Shown here one piece after another: positions 25,197-36,229 of a DNA stretch of 61,235 bases; the stretch's first letter is position 1, and each line of letters opens with the position of its first letter. Made by a program: the position numbers and the translations under genes. The notes beneath the pieces were generated by a model that did no database searches, was not told the DNA's origin, and was given only the letters and a program-made list of their open reading frames with translations. The DNA comes from Pseudomonadales bacterium (GTDB taxonomy: Bacteria; Pseudomonadota; Gammaproteobacteria; Pseudomonadales; Azotimanducaceae), in NCBI GenBank assembly GCA_022825925.1, contig JAJDVW010000176.1, positions 1 to 61,235 on the forward strand, written 5' to 3'.

Positions 25197-26021
25197 ATGA
25201 TGCCGAGACCGATGCGCCGCGGCGCCTCCGCCGTCCGCCATGCCCCGGCGCTTGCGGTCGCGTTCGCCCTCGCCCTCGTGCTCGTTCCGGCGAGCCCGGC
25301 GGCGGGCGAGCCGCCGCTCGTGGCCGCCGCGGCGAGCCTGCGCCACGTGTTCCCGGCGCTCACGCGCGCGTGGGTGGGCGCCGGCGGTGTCCGGCCCGAG
25401 GTGAGCTTCGGCTCGTCGGGCAACCTCTATCGCCAGATCGCGCAGGGCGCGCCGTTCGACCTGTTCCTCTCCGCCGACGAGGAGCTGGCGCTCCGGCTCG
25501 TCGCGGCGGGCCGGACCGACGGCGAAGGCGTCGTGTACGGCCTGGGACGGCTCGCCCTGCTCGTCCCCCGGCACTCGCGGCTCGCGCTCGACCCGACGCT
25601 CGCGGACCTCGCTCGCGCCCTCGACGACGGGCGCCTGCGCCGGCTCGCCATCGCGAACCCCGCGCACGCCCCGTACGGGCGCGCGGCGCGCGAAGCGCTG
25701 GTCCGCGCCGCGCTCTGGCCGCGACTCGGCGACCGGCTGCTGCTCGCGGAGAACGCGGCGCAGGCCGTTCAGTTCGCCCTCGCCCGCGCCGCCGACGGCG
25801 GCATCGTGCCCCGGGCGCTCGTGCTCTCCGAGCGCGTGTCGCGCGACGCCCGCCACGCGCTCCTCGACACCGCCATGCACAATCCCGTCGCGCACCGCAT
25901 GGTGCTGCTCGTGCGGGCGGGGACGCAGGCGCGGGCGCTGTTCCGGTTCCTCGCCGGTCCGGAGGCGCGGGGCATCCTCGAGCGCCACGGGTTCGCGGCG
26001 CCGGGCGCGACACCGCAATGA
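25197..26021 (+). CDS. modA: Molybdate ABC transporter substrate-binding protein
   Basis: A 274-residue periplasmic protein with a signal peptide (ALAVAFALALVLVPASPAAG) and the ModA pattern: LVAAAASLRHVFPALT, VSFGSSGNLYRQIAQGAPFDLFLSAD, GRLALLVP, LAIANPAHAPYGRAAREAL and AQFALARA-like segments. The Ser residues in AAASL and GSSGN normally hold the oxyanion. First gene of modABC. Two adjacent ATG codons (25197 and 25200) are both possible. Confidence 0.9.
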   Translation: MMPRPMRRGASAVRHAPALAVAFALALVLVPASPAAGEPPLVAAAASLRHVFPALTRAWVGAGGVRPEVSFGSSGNLYRQIAQGAPFDLFLSADEELALRLVAAGRTDGEGVVYGLGRLALLVPRHSRLALDPTLADLARALDDGRLRRLAIANPAHAPYGRAAREALVRAALWPRLGDRLLLAENAAQAVQFALARAADGGIVPRALVLSERVSRDARHALLDTAMHNPVAHRMVLLVRAGTQARALFRFLAGPEARGILERHGFAAPGATPQ

Positions 26022-26184
26022 GCTCGTCGGTCGCTTCGTGTCCGGACGAGAAGCGCGGGCCGGAGCCGGCCCCGCCCTCGCGAGCCCTCCACGCCGCGCA
26101 CACGGCGTCGCGACGCGGCCGGGGAGCGATCGCGCGGCGCATCGCCGCCGCGGGGAGCCGTCCCGAATCCGGCGCCGACGCCGC

Positions 26185-26847
26185 ATGAACGTCGCGCCGA
26201 TCGTCCTGTCCCTGGAGCTCGCGGCGTGGACCGCGCTGCTCATGCTGCCGCTCGGGCTGTTCGCGGGCCGGGCCCTGGCGTGGCGGGGCTTCCGCGGAAA
26301 GGCGCTGGTGGAGGCGGCGGTGGCCCTGCCGCTGGTGCTGCCGCCGACGGTCCTCGGCTACTACCTGCTCGTCGCCTTCAACCCCGACGCGGCGATCGGC
26401 GGCGCGTTCGAACGGCTGACGGGAGAGGTCCTCGCGTTCAGCTTCCCGGGCCTCGTCGCCGCCTCGATGATCTTCAACCTCCCCTTCGCGGTGCTGCCGA
26501 TGCAGCAGGCGTTCGCCGCGATCCCCCACGAGGTGCGCGAGGCGGCGTGGGTCAGCGGGCTGTCGGGTCCGGCGACGCTCGCGCGGATCGAGCTGCCGCT
26601 CGCGTGGCCCGGGGTGCTCGCGGCCTTTGTGCTCACCTTCACCCATACCCTGGGGGAGTTCGGGGTGGTGCTGATGGTCGGCGGCAACATCCCGTCGCGG
26701 ACCCGCACCCTGTCGATCGCCATCTACGACCACGTGCAGGCGTTCGACATGGAGGCGGCGGGGCTGCTCTCCGCGGTGCTGCTCGCCGCGTCGCTCGTCG
26801 CCATGGCCCTGGTGCGCGCGCTCGCCGGCCGCGCGGTCAGGGTCTGA
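26185..26847 (+). CDS. modB: Molybdate ABC transporter permease
   Basis: A 220-residue inner-membrane protein with about five helices and the ModB signatures VALPLVLPPTVLGYYLLV, IPHEVREAAWVSGLSGPATLARIELPLAWPG (EAA loop) and FTHTLGEFGVVLMVGGNIPSRTRTLSIAIYD. The 163-base gap from modA holds no gene. Works with modA and modC to import molybdate. Confidence 0.93.
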   Translation: MNVAPIVLSLELAAWTALLMLPLGLFAGRALAWRGFRGKALVEAAVALPLVLPPTVLGYYLLVAFNPDAAIGGAFERLTGEVLAFSFPGLVAASMIFNLPFAVLPMQQAFAAIPHEVREAAWVSGLSGPATLARIELPLAWPGVLAAFVLTFTHTLGEFGVVLMVGGNIPSRTRTLSIAIYDHVQAFDMEAAGLLSAVLLAASLVAMALVRALAGRAVRV

Positions 26848-26932
26848 GCCCGGATCGACCCGCCATGCCGCCGAAGACGGATACGCGCAAGCCGGCCCCC
26901 GTGACGGCCGCGCCGGCGCCGCGAGCCCGGCC

Positions 26933-28057
26933 GTGACGCCGTCGCCCGACTCCCACGGCCTGCGGGTGCGCCTGCGCCAGGAGCACCCCGTCGCGCTCGA
27001 CGCATCGTTCGAGTGCGGCGCCGGCGAGCTGCTCGCCCTCGTCGGCCCGTCGGGCAGCGGCAAGACCACGGTGCTGCGGTGCATCGCGGGGCTCGCGACG
27101 CCCCGCGACGGCGAGGTCGAGTGCGGCGGGGAGACCTGGCTCGACGCGCACGGCGGCGTCGCCGTCTCGCCGCAGCGGCGCCGGGTGGGGCTGGTGTTCC
27201 AGCACTACGCGCTGTTTCCGCACCTCGACGCGCTCGCCAACGTCGCCACCGCGATGTCCCACCTTCCGCGCGGCGAGCGCGCGGCGCGGGCGCGGGCGCT
27301 GCTGGCGCAGGTCAACATGGAGGGGCTGGAGGGACGCCGGCCCTCCGAGCTCTCCGGAGGCCAGCGCCAGCGGGTCGCGCTCGCGCGGGCCCTGGCCCGG
27401 GACCCCCGGGCGCTGCTGCTCGACGAGCCGTTCTCCGCCGTCGACCAGCTCACCCGGCGCCGTCTCCGGCTCGAGCTCGCCCAGCTTCGCCGCGAGATCC
27501 GCATCCCCATGGTGCTGGTCACCCACGACCTCGAGGAGGCGCAGCTCCTCGGCGACCGGCTGAGCGTGCTGCACCACGGGCGGACGCTGCAGACGGGCGG
27601 GCTGCGCGACGTGCTGCGCCGGCCCGCCAGCGCCCTCGTGGCGCGCCTGCTCGACCAGCGCAACGTGTTCACCGGCACGGTCTCGCGCCACGACGAGGAG
27701 GCGGGGACGACCTGGCTCGACTGGGCCGGCACCGAGGTCGAGTGCGCGCTCGCGACCCGGTTCGCGCCCGGCGACCGGGTCGACTGGGTGGTGCCGGAGT
27801 CGCACGTGGTGATGCACCGCCGCGAGCGGCCGTCGCGCGGCGAGCGCGAGAACCCGGTGCGCGGCATCGCGCGCGACGTCGTGGTCCTCGGCGGCGACGC
27901 CCGGGTGACCCTCGACGTCGACGGCGTGGCCACGCCCCTCACGTTCGAGGTGTCCGCGCACGTGGCGGCGAGGAACCGGGTCGCGGCCGGGGCCGAGGTG
28001 GGGGTGTCGCTGCTCGCGGAAGGCATCCACCTGATGGCGGCGGAGGTCGCGGGCTGA
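26933..28057 (+). CDS. modC: Molybdate ABC transporter ATPase
   Basis: A 374-residue ATPase with Walker A GPSGSGKTT, Q-loop VFQHYALFPHL, signature LSGGQRQRVALARAL, Walker B LLLDEPFSAVD and switch His in VTHDLEE. The C-terminal part (about residues 290-360) forms an MOP-like domain that senses oxyanions. GTG start at 26933. No modE regulator was seen in the window. Confidence 0.93.
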   Translation: MTPSPDSHGLRVRLRQEHPVALDASFECGAGELLALVGPSGSGKTTVLRCIAGLATPRDGEVECGGETWLDAHGGVAVSPQRRRVGLVFQHYALFPHLDALANVATAMSHLPRGERAARARALLAQVNMEGLEGRRPSELSGGQRQRVALARALARDPRALLLDEPFSAVDQLTRRRLRLELAQLRREIRIPMVLVTHDLEEAQLLGDRLSVLHHGRTLQTGGLRDVLRRPASALVARLLDQRNVFTGTVSRHDEEAGTTWLDWAGTEVECALATRFAPGDRVDWVVPESHVVMHRRERPSRGERENPVRGIARDVVVLGGDARVTLDVDGVATPLTFEVSAHVAARNRVAAGAEVGVSLLAEGIHLMAAEVAG

Positions 28058-28205
28058 CGTTCCGGCGCGTCGCGGAGGGACGGACCGGGACATGCGGCTC
28101 GAGTGGTGGAATCCAGGGCGTGGGAAACGCTTGCGGGCAGCGGCAGACCTCTCGATCAACCGGGCGCCCGAGTCGGAAGCTCCGCAACCGCCCCGATGCT
28201 GCGCC

Positions 28206-28802
28206 TTATCGCCCGCCCCCGAACGCGTGCGCCTCCCCATCGGGCAGCGGCACTTCGAAGGCGTTCAGGGTGAAGGAAACCAGCGTGTAGTAGCCGGCGA
28301 GGGTGACGAGCTCCACGAGCCCGCCGTCGCCGACCGCCGCGCGGGTCGCCTCGTACAGCGCCGGGTCCGCCCGGCCGGTCTCCAGCAGCGCGGCGGTGAA
28401 GTCGTACGCCGCCTGCTCCACCGGGTCGGCGAGCCGCGGGCGCTCGCCGCGGCGGATGGCGTTGATGGTCTCCTCGGACACGCCTTCGCGGCGGCCGATC
28501 CGCGTGTGCGCCCACCACTCGTACTCGGCCGTCCACTTCGCCCCCACGGCGAGGATCGCGATCTCCCGCGCCGCGCCGGGCAGCGTCCCGTGGAAGCGCA
28601 GCCGCTCGCCGAGGCTCTGGGCGACGATTCCGAGATCCGGGCGGTGCACCCAGGCGTTGAACGGACCGGCCAGACCGCCCCGCTCGTCGAGCAGGCCGTC
28701 GAGCGAGCGGTCCCTCCCTCGCGCGCCCCCGGCGATCGCATCGATCACTTCTCTCTGTGCGGATGTCGCATCCGCGGGCCTGACGGCGGCAAGCCGGCTC
28801 AC
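28206..28802 (-). CDS. Carboxymuconolactone decarboxylase-like (AhpD-fold) protein
   Basis: A 198-residue AhpD-fold protein: LPGAAREIAILAVGAKWTAEYEWWAHTRIGRREGVSEETINAI is the family core. The CxxC pair of peroxidase-linked AhpD proteins is absent; EYEWWAH occupies that place, as in the many non-Cys members of unknown activity. Start GTG at 28802 chosen because it has an AGGGGAG ribosome site 8 bases upstream; the frame is open further up without family resemblance. Confidence 0.8.
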   Translation of the reverse strand: MSRLAAVRPADATSAQREVIDAIAGGARGRDRSLDGLLDERGGLAGPFNAWVHRPDLGIVAQSLGERLRFHGTLPGAAREIAILAVGAKWTAEYEWWAHTRIGRREGVSEETINAIRRGERPRLADPVEQAAYDFTAALLETGRADPALYEATRAAVGDGGLVELVTLAGYYTLVSFTLNAFEVPLPDGEAHAFGGGR

Positions 28803-29031
28803 GAGCAGCACTCCCCTGTCGGCGGTCAACAGCGGACCGTTCTTTCCATTAACATACACAATATTCCCGCGATTTCCGCGAACCGGACACAGGCTGGACG
28901 GACGAGCGGGCAATCCTCCGCCGAACGACCGGCACGGGGCCATGTCCGGGTGGTGGTTCACGACGACATCCGATGGTTCGACCACCGGGCGAACGAGACC
29001 CGACCACCGTCTTCGGGTACATCCGCAGCCG

Positions 29032-29910
29032 ATGAGCGCCGCTGACTTCGAGCACCACTTCGCCGATCTCGGCGGCGTCACGATCCACTACGTGACCGCC
29101 GGCGCCGATCTCCGCGACCGGCCCCCGATCGTGCTCCTGCACGGCTGGCCGCAGACGTGGTACGAGTGGCGCGACGTGATTCCGCGGCTCGCGGCGCATC
29201 ACCCGGTGATCGCCCCCGACCTGCGCGGCCTCGGCGACTCGTCTCGCCCGCTCGACGGCTACGACAAGCGCACGGTGGCCGGGGACGTCCACCGCCTGCT
29301 CGCGGAGCACCTCGGGCTGGAGCGTTGGCACGGCGTCGGCCACGACTGGGGCGGACCGGTCACCTTCGCGCTCGGCGCGCTGCACCCCGAGTCGATGCCG
29401 ACGATGACGATCATCGACGTGGTGATCCCCGGCGACGGCGGGGACTTCTCGCAGGGCGGCCGCCGCTGGCACCACGCCTTCCATTCCACGCCGGACCTGC
29501 CGGAGGCGCTCGTCACCGGCCGCGAGCGCGCGTACCTCGGCTGGTTCTACCGGGAGTTCTCCTGGCGCCCGGACGCCATCGACGAGACGGCCGTGGACGA
29601 GTACCTGCGCACCTACACCCGGCCGGGCGCGCTGCGCGCGGGGTTCGCGTACTACCGCAACCTGCCCCGGGACGCGGCCGACAACGCGGCGCTGCTCGCC
29701 ACCGGGTTCCGGCTGCCGATGCCGGTGCTCGCGCTCGGCGGCGCGAAGACCGCGTCACGCGGGCGCGCCGCCGAGCCCGAGGAGTCGATGCGGCGGGTCG
29801 CGCGCGACGTCACCGGCTTCGTGGTGGCGGACAGCGGGCACTTCGTGCCGGAGGAGCAGCCCGACGTGGTGGCCCGGCACATCCTGGAGCACATCGCGCG
29901 GCACGGGTGA
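29032..29910 (+). CDS. Alpha/beta hydrolase, epoxide hydrolase/haloacetate dehalogenase type
   Basis: A 292-residue hydrolase. Oxyanion-hole motif LLHGWPQTWYEWRDVIP, nucleophile elbow GHDWGGPVTF (Asp nucleophile), and catalytic His in DSGHFVPEEQPDVV are visible; a cap domain lies in between (YRNLPRD). These features define epoxide hydrolases and fluoroacetate dehalogenases. Substrate unknown. Divergent from the AhpD-fold gene. Confidence 0.87.
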   Translation: MSAADFEHHFADLGGVTIHYVTAGADLRDRPPIVLLHGWPQTWYEWRDVIPRLAAHHPVIAPDLRGLGDSSRPLDGYDKRTVAGDVHRLLAEHLGLERWHGVGHDWGGPVTFALGALHPESMPTMTIIDVVIPGDGGDFSQGGRRWHHAFHSTPDLPEALVTGRERAYLGWFYREFSWRPDAIDETAVDEYLRTYTRPGALRAGFAYYRNLPRDAADNAALLATGFRLPMPVLALGGAKTASRGRAAEPEESMRRVARDVTGFVVADSGHFVPEEQPDVVARHILEHIARHG

Positions 29911-30004
29911 GCGGGGCCCGACCGGTACGGTCGAGCCCTGCGCCTACAGCAGCAACGGCCCAGGTCCATGGGACGGCCCGGCGCGGCGCGCTACCGTCGC
30001 GCTC

Positions 30005-31057
30005 ATGCGGCCCGACCCCACCTACAAGACCATCTTCGGTCATGCGTTCATGGTCGAGGAGCTGATGCGCTGGCTCGTCGCCGACCTGCGCGGCGCGCGC
30101 GAGCTCGTCGACGCACTGGATTTCTCCCGGCTGCAGCGCATGCACGAGCAGTCGGTCTCCTCCGGCGCCGCAGCGCTGCGCGGGTACGCCAACGACATGG
30201 TGTGGCAGGCGCCGTTTCGCGGCCGGGACGACGATGGTGACGGCGAGGCATGGCTGTACCTGGTGATGATGCTGGAGTTCCAGTCCGAGGTGGACTTCCG
30301 GATGGCGCTTCGCATCCGCAACTACGTCGACAACTTCCACATGGAGCGCTGGCGCGGCAGGCGGTCGGGCTCCGGGGACCGACTGGCGCCGGTGCTGCCG
30401 GTCGTGCTGTACACGGGGGAGTCGCGGTGGACGGCGGCGGTGCGGGTCATCGACCTGGTGACGCCGGGGGCGTCGGGGAGCGGGGCGTCGGACCTGATGT
30501 GGCGTTCCGCGCCGGTGTTCGCGGGCGACGGGTACGTTCTGCTTGACGCGCACCGGGTTCGGGCGGAGGATTTGAGGCACGACAACGCGGCGGCGCTGCT
30601 GGTGGGGCTGGAAGGTCTGGAGCTGGAGACGGCGGAGGAGCTGTTCCGGGCGTTTCACAGGCGCGTGAACGTGCCGGAGCTTGGGGAGCTGAGGCGGGTG
30701 ATGCTGGAGTGGGCGTCGCGGCAGGCGCGTCGCCGGCTGGGAGTGGAGCTGGGTGACATGGTGGAACTGAACCGATTGCGGGATCCGGACGAGATCGATG
30801 CGCACTACGGGACCCGCGTGCATGCGTGGAAGGAGGAGTATCGGGCCGCGGGTCGGGTCGAAGGCCGGGTCGAAGGCCGGGTCGAAGGACTGCGGGAGTC
30901 GTTGCGGCGATACGCGGAGATGAAATTCGACGCGGAGACCGCGGCTCGTCTCGGGGAACTGCTCGACGGGGTCGCCGATCGGGAGGTGCTCGACGGCATG
31001 CTCGCGGCGGTGTTCGAGTCCGATACCCCGGAGGAGCTCCTGCGGAGGGTGTCGTAG
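30005..31057 (+). CDS. Rpn-family recombination-promoting nuclease (Transposase_31-like)
   Basis: A 350-residue protein. N-terminal DPTYKTIFGHAFMVEELMRWLV and the PD-(D/E)xK-type nuclease core (NDMVWQAPFR...WLYLVMMLEFQSEVDFRMALRIRNYVDNF), then LPVVLYTGESRWTAA, are typical of RpnA-E/PF04754 proteins. The C-terminal part carries three tandem copies of GRVEG, a helical spacer, and a small helical tail. A decayed relative lies near 58310-58550. The family promotes RecA-independent recombination in E. coli and is linked to anti-phage function. Confidence 0.85.
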   Translation: MRPDPTYKTIFGHAFMVEELMRWLVADLRGARELVDALDFSRLQRMHEQSVSSGAAALRGYANDMVWQAPFRGRDDDGDGEAWLYLVMMLEFQSEVDFRMALRIRNYVDNFHMERWRGRRSGSGDRLAPVLPVVLYTGESRWTAAVRVIDLVTPGASGSGASDLMWRSAPVFAGDGYVLLDAHRVRAEDLRHDNAAALLVGLEGLELETAEELFRAFHRRVNVPELGELRRVMLEWASRQARRRLGVELGDMVELNRLRDPDEIDAHYGTRVHAWKEEYRAAGRVEGRVEGRVEGLRESLRRYAEMKFDAETAARLGELLDGVADREVLDGMLAAVFESDTPEELLRRVS

Positions 31058-31205
31058 GTCCGGTACCCTGGGCCGGAAGCCCGGATCGAAACGGCTCGAG
31101 CCGAAGAGGCGCAAGCGCGTCCGTGCCTGTGGTTCAGGGCTGCGCCTGCTTGCGGTGTGCCGCCATGGCCACATGGGTCACTTCGCACCCCGCTGCGCTG
31201 CGTTC

Positions 31206-31253
31206 GTGTTCGGATAAGGCCGACTGGATTCCCGCCTTTGCGGGAATGACGGC
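31206..31253. repeat. REP-like dispersed repeat, copy 2
   Basis: GTGTTCGGATAAGGCCGACTGG followed by ATTCCCGCCTTTGCGGGAAT; nearly the same as the copy at 21509. It lies in the 263-base gap between the Rpn gene and the convergent methyltransferase gene and contains a stable palindrome. Confidence 0.85.
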
Positions 31254-31320
31254 AGGGGGCCTTCGGGCATACGCCGTTCGGACCATCGTTCCCACCTTCG
31301 GGGGCATGATGTCGCGGGCC

Positions 31321-31914
31321 TCATTCGGCCCGGTCGAGCTCGAACATCACGACGCCGGCCCGCCGGGCGACGAACACCCCGGCGCCGGCGCAGACGAAGG
31401 CGGGCGCGAGCCGGCGCCGGTACCAGCTCCCTTCCCTCACGTAGCCATTGCCGTCAGTGCGGGCCTGGTCGCAGTTCTCCTCCCAGTCCTCGCGGGTCAG
31501 GGCGCCGAACCAGAGCGCTCCGCGGCACAGGCGCGCGAGGTTCTGCAGCGCCAGCTCCGCCTCGGGGTCGTCGAGGTACTGCAGCACGTCCTGGCAGATG
31601 ACGAGGTCGAACCGGCGCCGCGAGCGGAAGGTGACGACCGAGTCGTGCACCCAGCCGAGCTCGGCGCACAGGTGCTCGCTCACCTCGACCCCGGTGTAGC
31701 GGGCGCGCGGGAATCGCGCGAGGAGCGGGTCGCGCAGGCGGCCCAGACCGCAGCCGAGATCGAGGATCCAGCGCACGTGGATCTTGAGGTAGTCAAGGTA
31801 GCTGCACAGGAGCCGCGCCTGGATCTCGATGTCGGCGGGCTCCGCGACCCGGGTGCGGGGGTCGAGGTAGAAGCGCTCGTAGTACGCGGCGTCGAAGTCG
31901 AATCGGGACGGCAT
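31321..31914 (-). CDS. SAM-dependent methyltransferase
   Basis: A 197-residue class I methyltransferase. Motif I is ILDLGCGLGRL (about residues 50-60), the acidic end of beta-2 is in YTGVEVSEH, and motif IV is FDLVICQDVLQYLDD. The rest is a compact Rossmann domain with no added substrate domain. Small-molecule methylation is likely; substrate unknown. Confidence 0.83.
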   Translation of the reverse strand: MPSRFDFDAAYYERFYLDPRTRVAEPADIEIQARLLCSYLDYLKIHVRWILDLGCGLGRLRDPLLARFPRARYTGVEVSEHLCAELGWVHDSVVTFRSRRRFDLVICQDVLQYLDDPEAELALQNLARLCRGALWFGALTREDWEENCDQARTDGNGYVREGSWYRRRLAPAFVCAGAGVFVARRAGVVMFELDRAE

Positions 31915-32095
31915 CGGCGTGTCGGCTCGCGGGCGGCGGGCGGGGCTGCGAGGGATCAGGCCCCGGTGCCTTCGGCGGCGCCGGGGCCCCCGATCGTCCC
32001 GGTACCCCCGACATCCCCAGCACCCTCCACATCCCAGGCACCCACACCACCACCAGCATGACCCGAGCCCCCGGCGTCTCCCGAGCCCTGCAGAT

Positions 32096-32191
32096 CCGCA
32101 GGTCGGATTAGCCGAAGGCGTAATCCGACGTGCAACCCACGTCCCAGGCCATGTCTCATGTCGGATTACGCTGCGCTAATCCGACCTGCGG
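32096..32191. repeat. Inverted repeat overlapping the hisD 3' end
   Basis: CCGCAGGTCGGATTAG at 32096-32111 is perfectly complementary to 32176-32191; a further inner arm pair (GTAATCCGAC and its complement) makes a cruciform-like element. It supplies the last four codons and stop of hisD, and could act as an mRNA-stabilising or attenuating hairpin after the operon. Confidence 0.8.
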
Positions 32192-33525
32192 GTTCCGGCG
32201 CCACCGCCGTCTCCCGAGCCCCGAAGCTCGGCCGAGCGCGCGTGCGCGGTCAGCCCCTCGCCGCGCGCGAGGGTCGACGCGATCCCGGCCAGGCGACGGG
32301 CGCCGCGGGCCGAGCAGCCGATCACGCTGGTGCGCTTCTGGAAGTCGTACACCCCGAGCGGCGACGAGAACCGTGCGGTGCGGGCGGTCGGGAGCACGTG
32401 GTTGGGGCCGGCGCAGTAGTCGCCGAACGCCTCGGGGGTGCGGGCGCCGAGGAAGACGGCGCCGGCGTGGCGCACGCCCTCGATCAGGCCCTCGGCGTCC
32501 GCCACCGCGAGCTCCAGGTGCTCGGGCGCGAGCCGGTTGACCAGCCCGATGGCCTCGTCGAGGTCGCGCACCTCGATCAGCGCGCCGTGGGCGGCGAGCG
32601 AGCGGGCGACGATGTCCGCGCGCGCAAGCTCCGGCAGCATCGACGCGATGGCGGCCTCCACCCGGTCCAGGAACCCGCCGTCCGGCGAGATCAGGATCGC
32701 CCGCGCCTCCTCGTCGTGCTCGGCCTGCGAGAACAGGTCCATCGCGATCCACTCCACCGGAGCGCTCCCGTCGCAGACGATGACGATCTCCGAAGGCCCC
32801 GCCAGCATGTCGATGCCCACCGTGCCGAACACGTGCCGCTTCGCCGCCGCCACGTACCGGTTCCCGGGTCCGACGATCTTGTCCACGGCCCGAATCGGCC
32901 CGGCCCCGAACGCGAGCGCCGCGACGGCCTGCGCGCCGCCGATGGTCCACACCTCGTCGACCCCCGCCAGCCTCGCGGCCGCGAGCACCAGCGGATTCAG
33001 CTCCCCCGACGGCGCCGGCACGGTCATGACGATCTCCGCCACCCCCGCCACGCGGGCCGGGATCGCGTTCATCAGCACCGAGGACGGGTAGCTCGCCCTC
33101 CCCCCCGGCACGTACACCCCGACGCGGTCGAGCGGCGTGATCCTCTGCCCGAGCGTCGACCCGTCCTCGTCGAGGTAGTGCCACGACTCCTGCCGCTGGC
33201 GCTCGTGGTAGCTCCGGATGCGGGCCGCCGCCTCGGTCAGCGCCGCGCGCTCGGCGGCGCCGATCGCGTCCCACGCGGCGTCCAGGTCCCCGGCCGGGAC
33301 GCGGAGCCCGTCGAGGGCGTCCGCCGCCACCGCGTCGAACCGGCGCGTGCACGCGAGCACCGCCGCCTCGCCGTCGCGGCGCACCGCGGCCACGACCTCG
33401 CGCACCGCCGCGTCGATGTCCCGGTCGATCTCGGCGGAGGTCGCGAGCAGGGACTCGAAACGCTGCGGAAAATCGTCCCGCGTCGAGCGGAGCCGGGCCA
33501 CCGTAGTCGCGGGGGTCACGGACAT
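32176..33525 (-). CDS. hisD: Histidinol dehydrogenase
   Basis: A 449-residue HisD, NAD-dependent oxidation of histidinol to histidine. Family signatures: [62 protein letters not shown] (metal and catalytic Gln/His/Glu), [10 protein letters not shown] and [10 protein letters not shown]. Start ATG at 33525 matches the family; the C-terminal tail past GLTAHA is extended and ends inside a dispersed inverted repeat. Last gene of the mlaC-bolA-murA-hisG-hisD block. Confidence 0.95.
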   Translation of the reverse strand: MSVTPATTVARLRSTRDDFPQRFESLLATSAEIDRDIDAAVREVVAAVRRDGEAAVLACTRRFDAVAADALDGLRVPAGDLDAAWDAIGAAERAALTEAAARIRSYHERQRQESWHYLDEDGSTLGQRITPLDRVGVYVPGGRASYPSSVLMNAIPARVAGVAEIVMTVPAPSGELNPLVLAAARLAGVDEVWTIGGAQAVAALAFGAGPIRAVDKIVGPGNRYVAAAKRHVFGTVGIDMLAGPSEIVIVCDGSAPVEWIAMDLFSQAEHDEEARAILISPDGGFLDRVEAAIASMLPELARADIVARSLAAHGALIEVRDLDEAIGLVNRLAPEHLELAVADAEGLIEGVRHAGAVFLGARTPEAFGDYCAGPNHVLPTARTARFSSPLGVYDFQKRTSVIGCSARGARRLAGIASTLARGEGLTAHARSAELRGSGDGGGAGTRRSD

Positions 33526-33731
33526 CGGACGCCGTCCCCCATCACCGCGCGAGCGATGCGTTCGCCAAGTGCCGGGATCCTCCCGCGAGAGGACCACGGA
33601 ACGGCGCTCCGCGCGGAGCGGAGCCGGGCCACCGCGGTCGCGGGCATCACCGGCATCCGCCGCCGTCCCCCGCCGCCGCGCGCCCGATGCGCTCGACGAG
33701 GGCGGAGATCCTCCCGTGCGAGAGCTTCATG
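33481..33731 (-). repeat. Tandem duplication of the hisG-hisD junction
   Basis: About 120 bases at 33481-33600 are related (roughly three quarters identical by eye) to 33612-33731, offset 131. On the minus strand, the intergenic copy can be read as a second HisD N-terminus ([16 protein letters not shown] beside the true [16 protein letters not shown]), followed by a second HisG C-terminus ([13 protein letters not shown] beside [13 protein letters not shown]). It explains the 121-base gap between the genes. Confidence 0.8.
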
Positions 33732-34288
33732 GCGGCCTTGTTCACGACGAGCCGCGCGCTGATCGCGGCGATCTCCTCGCGCACCACGAGACCGTTCGCG
33801 GCCAGCGTCGCGCCGGTGTCCGCGACGTCGACGATGCAGTCCGCCAGGTCCACCGCGGGGGCGATCTCCATCGAGCCGTAGAGGCGGATGATCTCGGCCT
33901 GCACGCCCTTGCCCGCGAAGTACCGCCGGGCAGTCGCCACGTACTTCGTCGCGACCCTCGGGCGCGGGGCCGCCGGCTTCGCGTCCCGGGGCTCCGCGAG
34001 CACGAGGCGGCAGCGGGCGATGCCGAGATCGAGCGGCTCGTAGAGCCCGCCGCCGGGGTGCTCCAGAAGGACATCCTTCCCGGCGATTCCGAGGTCCGCC
34101 GCGCCGTGCTCGACGAAGGTGGGAACGTCCTGCGCGCGCAGCACGAGCACGCGGACGTCGTCGAGAGAGGTCGCGATGCACAGCCGGCGGCTGTCGGCCG
34201 GATCCTCCGCGAGCCCGATGCCGGCGCGCGCGAGCAGCGGGGCCGCCTCGTCGCAGATCCGCCCCTTCGACAGCGCGAGGGTCAGCAT
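33647..34288 (-). CDS. hisG: ATP phosphoribosyltransferase catalytic subunit, short form
   Basis: A 213-residue HisG lacking the C-terminal regulatory domain. First step of histidine synthesis: ATP plus PRPP. Motifs: LALSKGRI at the N-terminus, [21 protein letters not shown], and the PRPP-binding [18 protein letters not shown]. Short-form enzymes need the HisRS-like partner HisZ, which is not in this window. Lies 110 bases downstream of murA on the same strand. Confidence 0.95.
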   Translation of the reverse strand: MLTLALSKGRICDEAAPLLARAGIGLAEDPADSRRLCIATSLDDVRVLVLRAQDVPTFVEHGAADLGIAGKDVLLEHPGGGLYEPLDLGIARCRLVLAEPRDAKPAAPRPRVATKYVATARRYFAGKGVQAEIIRLYGSMEIAPAVDLADCIVDVADTGATLAANGLVVREEIAAISARLVVNKAAMKLSHGRISALVERIGRAAAGDGGGCR

Positions 34289-34397
34289 GGAACGGCGATG
34301 CCCGCCGCCGGCGTCCGCGCCGGAACCACGCCGGCGCCCGGCGGCGCACGCTGCACACGAATCCCGCGGGCACCCGGCGCCGGTCCCCGCGCGGTGC

Positions 34398-35711
<1,314 letters not shown>

Positions 35712-35954
35712 TCACCGGCGGAGCGCTTCCCACTGCGCCGGCGTGTAGGTGCGCAGCGCGAGCGCGTGGAGCACGTCGCTGGCGAAACGGTCGCCGAGGG
35801 TCGCGTACACGAGACGGTGCTGGCGAATCGTCGGCTTTCCCGCGAATGCCTCGCTCACCACCACGGCGTCGAAGTGCCGGCCGTCGCCGGTGACCTCGAC
35901 GTGGGCGCAGGCGAGCCCGTCCTCGATCAGTCGGCGAATTTCGTCCGGTTCCAT
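35712..35954 (-). CDS. ibaG: BolA-family protein (IbaG-like)
   Basis: An 80-residue BolA-fold protein: EIRRLIEDGLACAHVEVTGDGRHFDAVVVSEAFAGKPTIRQHRLVYATLG with the conserved GDGxHF and RQHxVY segments. IbaG-type BolA proteins partner monothiol glutaredoxins in iron-sulfur handling. Sits between mlaC and murA, where ibaG normally lies. The mlaB (STAS) gene that usually sits beside it is absent. Confidence 0.9.
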   Translation of the reverse strand: MEPDEIRRLIEDGLACAHVEVTGDGRHFDAVVVSEAFAGKPTIRQHRLVYATLGDRFASDVLHALALRTYTPAQWEALRR

Positions 35955-36229
35955 TTGCGTTCACTCCCGGCGAGGCCGCCCCTCGGAGCGACGAGGCATG
36001 CAGCGCCCGCCCGTGGCCTCACGAAGCCGTCGCGCTTCGCGCCGGCAGCAGCCCCGAACCTCCCGGTCCGGCAAAATCGGCCGGGCAACTTCGCGCTGTC
36101 CACGAAACCCCTTTGCAAGTTCGGCCCGACCGGCCGCGCGCTCCGCGCGTGGCGCCGTTCGCGAAGATCGACGCGGCTCGAGACGTCCGGGGGCAGTACC
36201 GGATGCGCCGTCCGCCGCCGCGGCGATCG

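Noticed and set aside
23243..26188. Long plus-strand frame opposite the MFS gene and overlapping modA
   Set aside because: Low-complexity Arg/Pro-rich translation; the MFS and ModA frames have clear family motifs.
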